51,422 nt of DNA, taken from positions 1 to 51,422 of the forward strand of contig JAGAPX010000024.1 of assembly GCA_017623055.1 (NCBI GenBank), given 5' to 3'. The stretch's first letter is position 1. Each line of letters opens with the position of its first letter. Both the position numbers and the translations under genes were made by a program. Of the stretch, positions 42,247-49,731 are shown one piece after another. The DNA is from Phascolarctobacterium sp. (lineage in GTDB: Bacteria > Bacillota > Negativicutes > Acidaminococcales > Acidaminococcaceae). Under the pieces are notes generated by a model. That model was not told the DNA's origin, made no database searches, and saw nothing but the letters and a program-made list of their open reading frames with translations.

Positions 42247-43275
42247 TCACCAAATTCCCGTTACATATTGCACGATGAGTGCTGTGATGGTAATTCCCAT
42301 CCAGCAGCTAAAGCCTAAAAGGATGGGTTTGGTTCCTGATTTTACAAGCTTGACTACATCTGTATTCAAACCAATGGCTGTCATAGCCATAATGATGAAA
42401 AATTTACTAAGGTTTTTCATTGGTGCAAAAGTTTCAGCAGTTGCGCCGAAGCTCATGCAAATTGTGGTGAACACAGAAGCTAAAACGAAATACAGAATAA
42501 AGGTGGGGAAGGCATTTTTAAAACTAAAGGTGCTTTGTCCGCCGTTATTCTTTTTAGCGTAGAGCAAAGATAAAACTAAAGTGATGGGGATGATTGCCAA
42601 AGTTCTTGTCAATTTTACCATTACTGCTTTATCGAGAGTTGCAGTTCCTAAATTGTGCATTGCATCCCAAGTGGAAGCGGTAGCTGTAACTGCGGATGTG
42701 TCGTTAACCGCGGTACCGGCAAAAATGCCAAAGGCTTCGCCACTGGTGGTGTCAAATCCCAAAGCATTACCAAGCATAGGGAAGGTAAGTGCTGCAACTA
42801 CATTAAAAAGGAAGATTACAGAAATGGAAGAAGCCACTTCTTCATCACTTGCCTTTACTACAGGAGCAGTAGCTGCTACGGCGGAACCACCGCAAATGGA
42901 AGAACCTACGCCGATTAAGGCAGCAGTTTTATCGGGAATGTTACAAAACTTGTAGGCAAGGTAACCAATTAAAAGAGAGATGCCTATAGTTGAGATGATT
43001 ATTGGCATGGATTGAATACCTGTATTTACTACAACGTGTAAGTTTAAACCAAAGCCAAGTAAAATTACTGCGTACTGCAAAATCTTTTTAGAAGTAAAGG
43101 TGATGCCAGCTTTGAAAGTTTCTTTAAAAGGTAGAAAGCGTGTAATCACCATGCCTGCCAGAATACCAAAGACAGGACCGCCAATGAGGGGAAGTTTATT
43201 ACCTAAATATTGACAGGGTAATGCTATCAAGAGGCATAAAAGAAAACCTCTAATGTTTTTTTGAATGAAATCCAT
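42247..43275 (-). CDS. YeiH-family putative sulfate exporter (UPF0324)
   Basis: A 342-aa inner-membrane protein with about ten hydrophobic segments. Family hallmarks are LLGFGLNLHVV, GVGSSICGGSAVAATAPVVKASDEEVA and AGTAVNDTSAVTATAS. YeiH proteins are described as putative sulfate or sulfonate-related exporters, but the substrate is not firmly proven. ATG 43275 has AAAGGA upstream, within the end of the exonuclease gene; the 12-base gap suggests one transcript with it. Confidence 0.9.
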   Translation of the reverse strand: MDFIQKNIRGFLLCLLIALPCQYLGNKLPLIGGPVFGILAGMVITRFLPFKETFKAGITFTSKKILQYAVILLGFGLNLHVVVNTGIQSMPIIISTIGISLLIGYLAYKFCNIPDKTAALIGVGSSICGGSAVAATAPVVKASDEEVASSISVIFLFNVVAALTFPMLGNALGFDTTSGEAFGIFAGTAVNDTSAVTATASTWDAMHNLGTATLDKAVMVKLTRTLAIIPITLVLSLLYAKKNNGGQSTFSFKNAFPTFILYFVLASVFTTICMSFGATAETFAPMKNLSKFFIIMAMTAIGLNTDVVKLVKSGTKPILLGFSCWMGITITALIVQYVTGIW

Positions 43276-43287
43276 TTTGTGTCCTTT

Positions 43288-43905
43288 CTAAAACAAGCTT
43301 TCCATTACCGGTTCGCCTTCTGGTTTTTCAGTACATTGTTTTACGCCGCCTCGCCACATTCTGCCAAGTTCTAGGTTGTAATTACCGGCTAGCTGTTCAA
43401 AGTCCTGCGCACCACATTGCTGCATAATTTGGGCAACTGCTGTGGCACAAGCACGAGAATCTTCTAAAGCGTGGTGGTGTTTAAATTTAAAACCAACACT
43501 TTCTGCTACAGATTTTAAACCAAAGCTTTCTAAATGGGGCAGTGCTTTTTTAGCAAGCATCCAACTGCAGATGAAGTCAAACTCAGGTAGGGGAAGCTTC
43601 CAAGAATTAAGAGAGCTTTTTAAAACGCCCATGTCAAATTTGGCGAAGTGTGCTACAACTTGCTTGCCTTGTAAGCGTGGCAGAACTTCTTGCCAAATTT
43701 CGGGGAGAGTGGGTTCATCGGCAACCATTTCTTCGGTAATGCCGTGAATTTTTATATTGTCAGGGTGAAAATACAAATTTTTAGGACGAATGAGCTGGTA
43801 GTATTCGTCAACGATAACTCCGTCTTTGACGGTGACTAAGCCAATTGAGCAAGCGCTGTCGCTACTGCGATTGGCTGTTTCAAAATCTATGGCAACAAAT
43901 TCCAT
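43288..43905 (-). CDS. DnaQ-like 3'-5' exonuclease
   Basis: A 205-aa DEDDh exonuclease of the DNA polymerase III epsilon superfamily. Motif I is FVAIDFETAN (D7, E9), motif II is in VVAHFAKFDMGVLKSSL, and motif III is HHALEDSRA with the catalytic histidine. The C-terminal tail of about 40 residues (LELGRMWRGGVKQ) has no known domain. The start at 43905 is supported by GGAGGT; the longer frame to 43956 has no ribosome site. It is not fused to a polymerase, so it may act in repair or RNA/oligo turnover. Confidence 0.9.
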   Translation of the reverse strand: MEFVAIDFETANRSSDSACSIGLVTVKDGVIVDEYYQLIRPKNLYFHPDNIKIHGITEEMVADEPTLPEIWQEVLPRLQGKQVVAHFAKFDMGVLKSSLNSWKLPLPEFDFICSWMLAKKALPHLESFGLKSVAESVGFKFKHHHALEDSRACATAVAQIMQQCGAQDFEQLAGNYNLELGRMWRGGVKQCTEKPEGEPVMESLF

Positions 43906-43944
43906 TGCGTACCTCCAAATATATTTACGGGGTGATTTATAAAC

Positions 43945-43974
43945 ATTGTAACACAATTAAATGGCGATTGTGAA
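43945..43974 (-). promoter_or_regulatory. Promoter of the exonuclease-YeiH operon
   Basis: On the minus strand TTCACA (43974-43969), 18-base spacer, and an extended -10 TGT-TACAAT ending at 43945. Confidence 0.5.
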
Positions 43975-44019
43975 AAATCTTAGTCATTACGTCTTTTTTG
44001 TATGAAACTTGTGGTTTTA

Positions 44020-44028
44020 TGTTATACT
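44020..44028 (+). promoter_or_regulatory. Extended -10 promoter of hydG
   Basis: TGT-TATACT (44020-44028) without a good -35; about 70 bases of leader precede hydG. Confidence 0.5.
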
Positions 44029-44101
44029 TAGTTAATAGAATTTTTCTAAAAGAATTATGCTCCGACGAGGAAGCAAGGCTTACCTGAAAGGAATGAAGAA
44101 T

Positions 44102-45517
44102 ATGTATAATCCTAAATCTATGAAGGCTGAGGAGTTCATCAGTCACGAGGAGATTTTGCGTACCTTGGAATACGCAGAAGCTAACAAAAATAATTTAGAA
44201 CTTATCGAAGAAATTTTAGCAAAGGCTGAAAAGCGTGAAGGCTTGGGCTATCGTGAAGCTTCCGTGCTTTTGGCGTGTGAGGACGAAGCAATCCTGCAAA
44301 GAGTTTACAAGCTGGCAGAGCAAATTAAGCTGGATTTTTACGGCAACCGCATAGTTATGTTTGCTCCCTTGTATCTTTCCAACTACTGCATCAATGGTTG
44401 CACCTACTGTCCTTATCATATGAAGAATAAGCACATTGCTCGCAAGAAGCTTACCCAAGAAGAGGTTGCTGCGGAAGTAATTGCTTTGCAGGATATGGGT
44501 CACAAGCGTTTGGCATTGGAATCCGGTGAAGACCCGGTGCACAATCCTATCGAATATATTTTGGAGTGCATCAAGACAATTTACTCCATTAAACATAAGA
44601 ACGGTGCCATCCGTCGCGTAAACGTAAATATTGCAGCTACTACTGTGGAGAACTACCGCAAGCTGAAAGAAGCAGGCATTGGCACTTACATTTTGTTCCA
44701 AGAAACTTACCACAAGGAAAGTTACGAGCAGCTGCACCCCACTGGTCCCAAACATAATTACGCTTACCATACGGAAGCAATGGACAGAGCCATGGAAGGT
44801 GGCATTGATGACGTAGGTTTGGGCGTGCTCTTTGGTTTGGAACGCTACAAGTACGAATTTGCAGGACTCTTGATGCACGCAGAACATCTTGAAGCAGTTC
44901 ACGGTGTTGGACCCCACACCATTAGCGTACCTCGCATTAAACGTGCAGATGATATTGACCCTTCCACCTTTGCCAATGGTATTGACGACGAAATCTTTGC
45001 TAAACTTGTTGCCCTGATTCGTATTGCAGTGCCTTACACCGGTATGATTGTTTCTACACGTGAAAGCCAAGCCGTACGTGAAAAGGTTTTGAAGCTGGGC
45101 ATCTCCCAAATTAGCGGTGGTTCCAGAACTTCCGTTGGTGGTTACACTGAGGAAGAACGCCCCACCGATACGGAACAGTTTGACGTTTCTGACCAACGCA
45201 CTTTGGACGAAGTGGTGCATTGGTTGATGGATTTAGGTTACATTCCCTCCTTCTGTACTGCTTGCTATCGTGCAGGTCGTACCGGCGACAGATTTATGGA
45301 GCTGTGCAAGTCCAAGCAAATTCAAAACTGCTGCCACCCCAATGCGCTGATGACCTTGAAGGAATACCTGATGGATTACGCTTCCGAAGAAACAAGAGCT
45401 ATTGGTGAAGCGCTTATTCAAGCGGAGCTGAACAATATTCCGAAAGAAAATGTGCGCGTGATTTGTGCAGACCATTTGCAAAAAATTGAAGAAGGTATCC
45501 GCGATTTTAGATTTTAA
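44102..45517 (+). CDS. hydG: [FeFe]-hydrogenase H-cluster maturase HydG (radical SAM tyrosine lyase)
   Basis: Splits tyrosine into p-cresol, CO and cyanide and builds the iron-CO-CN synthon of the [FeFe]-hydrogenase active site. The 471-aa length, the radical SAM triad CINGCTYC (C96, C100, C103), FQETYHKESYEQLHPTGPK, ISGGSRTSVGGY, and the C-terminal auxiliary-cluster motif CTACYRAGRTGDRF...C separate it from the shorter ThiH. ATG 44102 has AAAGGA 9 bases upstream. HydE, HydF and a hydrogenase are not in this window, although HydG implies them. It is followed 9 bases later by an M20 peptidase gene. Confidence 0.94.
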   Translation: MYNPKSMKAEEFISHEEILRTLEYAEANKNNLELIEEILAKAEKREGLGYREASVLLACEDEAILQRVYKLAEQIKLDFYGNRIVMFAPLYLSNYCINGCTYCPYHMKNKHIARKKLTQEEVAAEVIALQDMGHKRLALESGEDPVHNPIEYILECIKTIYSIKHKNGAIRRVNVNIAATTVENYRKLKEAGIGTYILFQETYHKESYEQLHPTGPKHNYAYHTEAMDRAMEGGIDDVGLGVLFGLERYKYEFAGLLMHAEHLEAVHGVGPHTISVPRIKRADDIDPSTFANGIDDEIFAKLVALIRIAVPYTGMIVSTRESQAVREKVLKLGISQISGGSRTSVGGYTEEERPTDTEQFDVSDQRTLDEVVHWLMDLGYIPSFCTACYRAGRTGDRFMELCKSKQIQNCCHPNALMTLKEYLMDYASEETRAIGEALIQAELNNIPKENVRVICADHLQKIEEGIRDFRF

Positions 45518-45526
45518 GGAGCATAT

Positions 45527-46759
45527 ATGAAGGCTGTTAATGAGAATAGAGTAAATGAATTATTGATGGGCTTGGCTGAATTTGGAAAGACCGACCAAGG
45601 CATTACCCGTCTGGCGTATAGCGACGAGGACAGAGCTGCGCAAAACTGGCTCTTAGCTCAAGTTGCAGATTTAGGTTTGGAAATGCGTGAGGATGCAGTT
45701 GGTAATGTGTTCCTGCGTCGTAAGGGCGAAGACGACACTCTTCCTGCTGTTGCTACAGGCTCCCATCTTGATACCGTAATTCATGGTGGTATGTACGATG
45801 GTATGTGCGGTGTGGTTGGTGCGCTGGAAGCATTGTATATGCTCAAAGACGTTAAGCTGAAACGTAGCGTGGAAGTAATCATCTTCCGTGCGGAAGAAAG
45901 CAGTCGCTTTGGTTTTGCTACCATTGGCAGTAAGCTGATGAGTGGTAATGGTAACCCGGAAGGATTTTCCAAGGCTGCGAAAAAAGGCGAGCTGAGCTAT
46001 GTCGAAGCTTTGGCAAATTGGGGCTGTGACCCTGCTAATTATAAGGAAGCAATTGTTAAACCCGGTACCTATAAAAGCTTTAGCGAAATACACATTGAGC
46101 AAGGCAAGGTGCTGGAAGAAACTGGCAAGCAAGTTGGCATTGTTCATAACATTGCGGCACCTACCCGTTTTAAAATTCATATCAAGGGTATGGCAGACCA
46201 TTCCGGTGCTACCCCTATGGGCTTTCGCAGGGACGCACTTGTTAGCGGTGCCAAGCTTATTTTGGCGGTGGAAGCTGCTGCGACGGAAGAAAAGGACAAT
46301 GGAACCGTTGGTACTGTTGGCGTTGTAGATGTAGAGCCCAGCTCCATCAACGTTGTTCCCGGTGGCGTAACTCTGTGGGTTGACGTGCGCGGTGTTAATA
46401 ACGAAAGCATCGCTCGCACTTTGGAAATGATTAAGGAAGCTGCTTACAACGTAGCTCAAGACGACAAGGTGCGCATTGATATTGAAATGCTTACTGCGGA
46501 TAAGCCTGTTGCGTTAAGCGAAGAGCTGGCGAAAAAGGTAGAGGCAATCTGCGAGGCGGAAGGCATTGACTATTTGCACATGAATAGTGGTGCGGGGCAC
46601 GACGCTATGCATATGGCAAAGCTTGCTCCTACAACCATGATCTTTATTCCGTGCAAGGAAGGCATTAGCCATAACCCGGCAGAGTTTGCAAAATTGGAAG
46701 ACATTTGCCGTGCGGTAAATGTTTTAGCAAAATTAATCGAAGCAGAAGCAAATGAGTAA
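45527..46759 (+). CDS. M20-family Zn-dependent hydantoinase/carbamoylase
   Basis: A 410-aa amidase of the N-carbamoyl-L-amino-acid hydrolase/allantoate amidohydrolase group. Metal and substrate motifs are GSHLDTVIHGGMYDG, FRAEESSRFG, EIHIEQGKVLEE, the dimerization-lid ADHSGATPMGFRRDA and the late SGAGHDAMHMA. It may hydrolyse N-carbamoyl amino acids or ureido compounds. AAGGAG precedes the ATG at 45527. Its nearness to hydG looks like a simple transcriptional neighbour rather than a functional link. Confidence 0.92.
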   Translation: MKAVNENRVNELLMGLAEFGKTDQGITRLAYSDEDRAAQNWLLAQVADLGLEMREDAVGNVFLRRKGEDDTLPAVATGSHLDTVIHGGMYDGMCGVVGALEALYMLKDVKLKRSVEVIIFRAEESSRFGFATIGSKLMSGNGNPEGFSKAAKKGELSYVEALANWGCDPANYKEAIVKPGTYKSFSEIHIEQGKVLEETGKQVGIVHNIAAPTRFKIHIKGMADHSGATPMGFRRDALVSGAKLILAVEAAATEEKDNGTVGTVGVVDVEPSSINVVPGGVTLWVDVRGVNNESIARTLEMIKEAAYNVAQDDKVRIDIEMLTADKPVALSEELAKKVEAICEAEGIDYLHMNSGAGHDAMHMAKLAPTTMIFIPCKEGISHNPAEFAKLEDICRAVNVLAKLIEAEANE

Positions 46760-46773
46760 TATAATGTAGAAAA

Positions 46774-46808
46774 CAAAAAGGAAGCACGAAAGTGCTTCCT
46801 TAATTTTT
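46774..46808. terminator. Bidirectional terminator between converging genes
   Basis: Perfect stem AAGGAAGCAC (46778-46787) / GTGCTTCCTT (46792-46801) with a GAAA loop, A-rich on the left and T-rich on the right. Confidence 0.85.
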
Positions 46809-47709
46809 ATACGCCTGTACCGTCGAAACAGGGAATAAACTCAGCGCAAGCTGCCTCTTCTTCTTGGACGAAGCCGTCTTCGATGCCACTATCCATTAAG
46901 TATTGTTCAATTTCAGCGTACTCTTCCGCGGTGACCTTGCGGTTGATTTCGGGGAACTCTGCCGCGCGACCGCAGGGCACGTATTGGTGCATCAGACTAA
47001 ACATAACTTGACCGGGTTTAAAGTTTTGGGCAACCCAGTCGATAACTTTTTTACTGTTTTCCAAATGACCGGGCATAATCAGGTGACGGATGATTACACC
47101 ACTTTCCATAATACCGTCGTCGTTAATTTTGTAGTCGCCAACTTGGCGGTACATTTCTTTAATGGCATCTGTCGCAATGCGGAAGTAGTAGGGTGCGTTG
47201 CTATACTTAATGGCAAGCTTGTCATCAGAATATTTTAAATCGGGCAGGTAAATTTGCACCTTGCCTTTTAAACGGCGCAAGGTATCTTGAGATTCAAAAC
47301 CGCTGGTGTTGTACACAACGGGAACGCTCAAGGGAGCAGGCAAGCTTTTAATAACAGCTTCTGTAAAATGGGTGGGGGTTACTAAATTTATATTGTGTGC
47401 GCCTTGGGCGATAAGCTCTTGGTAAATTTCCTGCAAGCGTTCAATGGAAATCTCCTTGCCAAAGCCCTTGCAGCTAATATCATAGTTTTGGCAGAAAACG
47501 CAATGGAGGTTGCAGCCACTGAAGAACACAGTGCCGCTACCTTTGGTTCCGCTAATGCAAGGTTCTTCCCACATATGCAAGCCTGCTCTTGCCACGATGG
47601 GGAGTATGCCACAGCCACAGCTTCCAAAGAATCTTTCCGGGTTATCGTCATTCATACATTCAGGTCTATCTACGCCACAACGATGGGGACAAACGTAACA
47701 ATATGTCAA
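46807..47709 (-). CDS. PflA-like radical SAM protein
   Basis: A ~300-aa radical SAM protein similar to pyruvate formate-lyase activating-enzyme-like proteins. N-terminal cysteines (CYVCPHRCGVDRPEC, GSCGCG) precede the SAM cluster motif CNLHCVFCQNYD, and VYNTSGFES, YLPDLKYSD and LIMPGHLENS follow. Members of this group often lack a glycyl-radical partner nearby, as here. Start: AAGGAG abuts the ATG at 47718, so the in-frame TTG at 47709 (9-base spacer) is preferred; the two differ by three residues. Target unknown. Confidence 0.87.
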   Translation of the reverse strand: MTYCYVCPHRCGVDRPECMNDDNPERFFGSCGCGILPIVARAGLHMWEEPCISGTKGSGTVFFSGCNLHCVFCQNYDISCKGFGKEISIERLQEIYQELIAQGAHNINLVTPTHFTEAVIKSLPAPLSVPVVYNTSGFESQDTLRRLKGKVQIYLPDLKYSDDKLAIKYSNAPYYFRIATDAIKEMYRQVGDYKINDDGIMESGVIIRHLIMPGHLENSKKVIDWVAQNFKPGQVMFSLMHQYVPCGRAAEFPEINRKVTAEEYAEIEQYLMDSGIEDGFVQEEEAACAEFIPCFDGTGV

Positions 47710-47764
47710 AGTAATCATCTCCTTGAAAATTATCCTTTATTCATTGTAGCACAAGGCAAAGTTG

Positions 47765-47793
47765 TTGACAAAAATATCAGCAGATTTTATAAT
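47765..47793 (+). promoter_or_regulatory. Consensus promoter of the ZTP riboswitch transcript
   Basis: TTGACA (47765-47770), 17-base spacer, TATAAT (47788-47793): a full-consensus promoter, consistent with control being exerted later by the riboswitch. Confidence 0.88.
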
Positions 47794-47802
47794 TTTCTAT
47801 AG

Positions 47803-47900
47803 TAGGTCATATAACTGACGGAAAGTGGAACACCACATGGGAGTATGACCGGTTAACGCCGACCGTCTGGGCACGAAGCCAGATTAGTGTCGGTTTTTTT
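47803..47900 (+). promoter_or_regulatory. ZTP (pfl) riboswitch with terminator
   Basis: P1 is GGTCATA (47805-47811) with TATGACC (47844-47850). Inside it ACTGACGG, a GTGG-aaca-CCAC hairpin and TGGGAG match the ZTP core, and CCGTCTGGGCA (47863-47873) matches the conserved 3' element. The 3' element is also part of a terminator-like stem CCGAC...GTCGG followed by T7 (47894-47900). ZTP or ZMP binding, which signals folate shortage, should turn on the downstream transformylase gene. Confidence 0.9.
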
Positions 47901-47921
47901 AATTTAAGGGAGGTTTATACA

Positions 47922-49097
47922 GTGAAAGAATTAGCATTGAAATATGGTTGCAACCCAAACCAAGCTAAAGCTCGCATTTATATGAAAAATGACAAAGAAC
48001 TGCCCATCGAAGTGTTGAACGGTCGTCCCGGCTTTATCAACTTCTTGGATGCTTTCAATAGCTGGCAATTGGTAAAAGAATTGAAAGAAGCTACTGGTCT
48101 TCCGGCTGCTGCTTCCTTCAAACACGTTAGCCCTGCTGGTGCTGCTGTTGCTATGCCCATGAGCGATACCCTGAAAAAAATCTACTACGTTGACGATTTG
48201 GAATTGTCCCCGTTGGCAACTGCTTACGCTCGTGCTCGTGGCGCTGACCGTATGAGCTCCTATGGTGACTTCGTTGCTCTGTCCGACGTTTGCGACAAAG
48301 AAACTGCTACCATGCTGGCTCGCGAAGTATCCGACGGCGTTATCGCTCCTGGCTACACCGAAGAAGCTTTGGCAATTCTCAAAACCAAGCGTAATGGCAC
48401 TTACAACGTAATTAAAATTGACCCTGACTACGTTCCTGAACTGAGCGAAACCAAAGACGTATTTGGCATTACCTTTGAACAAGACCGTAACGAAGCTAAA
48501 ATTACCACTGATATGCTGGTAAACCGCCCCACCGTTAACAAAGAAATCCCCGAAGCAGCAGCTCGCGACCTTTTGATTGCTTTGATTACTTTGAAATACA
48601 CCCAATCCAATTCTGTTTGCTACGTTAAAGACGGTCAAGCAATTGGTATCGGTGCAGGTCAACAATCCCGCGTACACTGCACTCGTCTGGCTGGCAACAA
48701 GGCTGACATCTGGTGGTTGCGTCAAAACCCGAAAGTGTTGGCACTGCCTTTCAAAGAAAACATCCGCCGTCCGGATCGCGACAACACCATCGACGTTTAC
48801 ATCTCCGATGACTACGAAGACGTATTGGCAGACGGTATCTGGGAAAACTTCTTCACTGAAAAACCGGAGCCGCTGACCCGCGAAGAAAAGAAAGCTTGGC
48901 TGAAAGAATTGAATGGCGTAGCTCTTGGCTCTGACGCATTCTTCCCCTTCGGCGACAATATTGAACGTGCTCATCGTAGCGGCGTAGAGTTCATCGCTCA
49001 AGCTGGTGGCTCCATCCGTGACGATAATGTTATTGAAACCTGCGACAAATATAATATCGCTATGGCGTTTACTGGCTTGCGTCTTTTCCACCACTAA
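47922..49097 (+). CDS. Stand-alone AICAR transformylase (PurH C-terminal domain type)
   Basis: Formylates AICAR (ZMP) with 10-formyl-THF in the ninth step of purine synthesis. The 391-aa protein begins directly at the transformylase domain (LKYGCNPNQAKARIY) and has FKHVSPAGAAVA with the catalytic Lys-His, YARARGADRMSSYGDFVALSD, GIGAGQQSRVHCTRLAG and DAFFPFGDNIERAHRSG. The usual N-terminal IMP cyclohydrolase domain (about 200 aa) is missing, so IMP ring closure must be done by another protein. GTG 47922 has AAGGGAGG 8 bases upstream. The ZTP riboswitch in front senses this enzyme's own substrate. Confidence 0.94.
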   Translation: MKELALKYGCNPNQAKARIYMKNDKELPIEVLNGRPGFINFLDAFNSWQLVKELKEATGLPAAASFKHVSPAGAAVAMPMSDTLKKIYYVDDLELSPLATAYARARGADRMSSYGDFVALSDVCDKETATMLAREVSDGVIAPGYTEEALAILKTKRNGTYNVIKIDPDYVPELSETKDVFGITFEQDRNEAKITTDMLVNRPTVNKEIPEAAARDLLIALITLKYTQSNSVCYVKDGQAIGIGAGQQSRVHCTRLAGNKADIWWLRQNPKVLALPFKENIRRPDRDNTIDVYISDDYEDVLADGIWENFFTEKPEPLTREEKKAWLKELNGVALGSDAFFPFGDNIERAHRSGVEFIAQAGGSIRDDNVIETCDKYNIAMAFTGLRLFHH

Positions 49098-49105
49098 AAT
49101 CAAAG

Positions 49106-49140
49106 TCCCCGTTCACTATGTGAGCGGGGATTAAATTTTT
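49106..49140 (+). terminator. Terminator after the transformylase gene
   Basis: Stem TCCCCGTTCAC / GTGAGCGGGGA with one mismatch, loop TAT, then a T-rich tail. Confidence 0.78.
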
Positions 49141-49154
49141 ATTTCTAGGGACAA

Positions 49155-49185
49155 CAAAAAAACCTGCTCTCTTGCGAGAACAGGT
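49155..49185 (-). terminator. Terminator of rpsT
   Basis: On the minus strand ACCTGTTCTC / GAGAGCAGGT (one mismatch, GCAA loop) followed by TTTTTTT. Confidence 0.88.
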
Positions 49186-49235
49186 CAGCTTGTAAAATGA
49201 ATAAGTGCACGCGCGTAAACTTATTTCTTAATCAA

Positions 49236-49499
49236 TTAGCCCATAGCGTTGATTTTTTTAGCAAGTCTGGATTTTTTGCGAGCTGCAGCATTTTTGTGGA
49301 TAATGCCTTTGCGAGCTGCTTTATCGATTAAACCGGAAGCAGTAGCGAAAGTAACTTTTGCGTCTTCTTGAGCGCCAGCTTCAGTCAAAGCAACAACTTT
49401 ACGAGAAGCGTTACGGAGAGCAGCTTTCATCGGAGCGTTTTTAGCACGACGTTCTGCATCGGTTTTTACACTGCGGATAGAAGATTTAATGTTCGGCAA
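49236..49499 (-). CDS. rpsT: Ribosomal protein S20
   Basis: Primary 16S rRNA-binding protein of the 30S subunit. The 87-aa, highly basic helical protein has NIKSSIRSVKTDAERRAKN near the start and DKAARKGIIHKNAAARKKSR at the end. The start codon is TTG at 49499 behind an extended ribosome site AGGAGGTG with a 9-base gap. E. coli rpsT also uses a UUG start, which is tied to its autoregulation. It is a single gene with promoter and terminator, opposite to lepA; rpsT next to lepA is common in Firmicutes. Confidence 0.96.
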   Translation of the reverse strand: MPNIKSSIRSVKTDAERRAKNAPMKAALRNASRKVVALTEAGAQEDAKVTFATASGLIDKAARKGIIHKNAAARKKSRLAKKINAMG

Positions 49500-49535
49500 C
49501 TGAGTTCACCTCCTGACTTTTTTCTGTACTGGAAT

Positions 49536-49564
49536 ATTCTATCACGTACTCTGGCTTTACGCAA
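49536..49564 (-). promoter_or_regulatory. Promoter of rpsT
   Basis: On the minus strand TTGCGT (49564-49559), 17-base spacer, TAGAAT (49541-49536). Confidence 0.65.
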
Positions 49565-49650
49565 GGCTTTTGTAAAAAAACTTTTAACTTTTTTTCAAGA
49601 ATATTGTGGGGGAAAGCAGGTAAGAACACAAGAGGTAGGGAGTTTAGACG

Positions 49651-49680
49651 TAGACAGTCCCTGCGTTGAGATGATATAAT
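49651..49680 (+). promoter_or_regulatory. Promoter of lepA
   Basis: TAGACA (49651-49656), 18-base spacer, extended -10 TGA-TATAAT (49672-49680). Confidence 0.6.
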
Positions 49681-49731
49681 AATCTGTACTGAAAAAATAA
49701 TTTAGAAATTTACTATATAAAGGAGCTAACA

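Noticed and set aside
44009-44028. Possible full -35/-10 promoter of hydG using TTGTGG
   Set aside because: Spacing to TATACT is only 8 bases; the extended -10 alone is the better explanation.
44216-45220. 334-aa minus-strand frame opposite hydG
   Set aside because: Antisense shadow of a gene with unmistakable radical SAM motifs.
47931-49103. 390-aa minus-strand frame opposite the AICAR transformylase
   Set aside because: Mirror frame caused by the biased codons of the real gene; no protein motif and no start signal.
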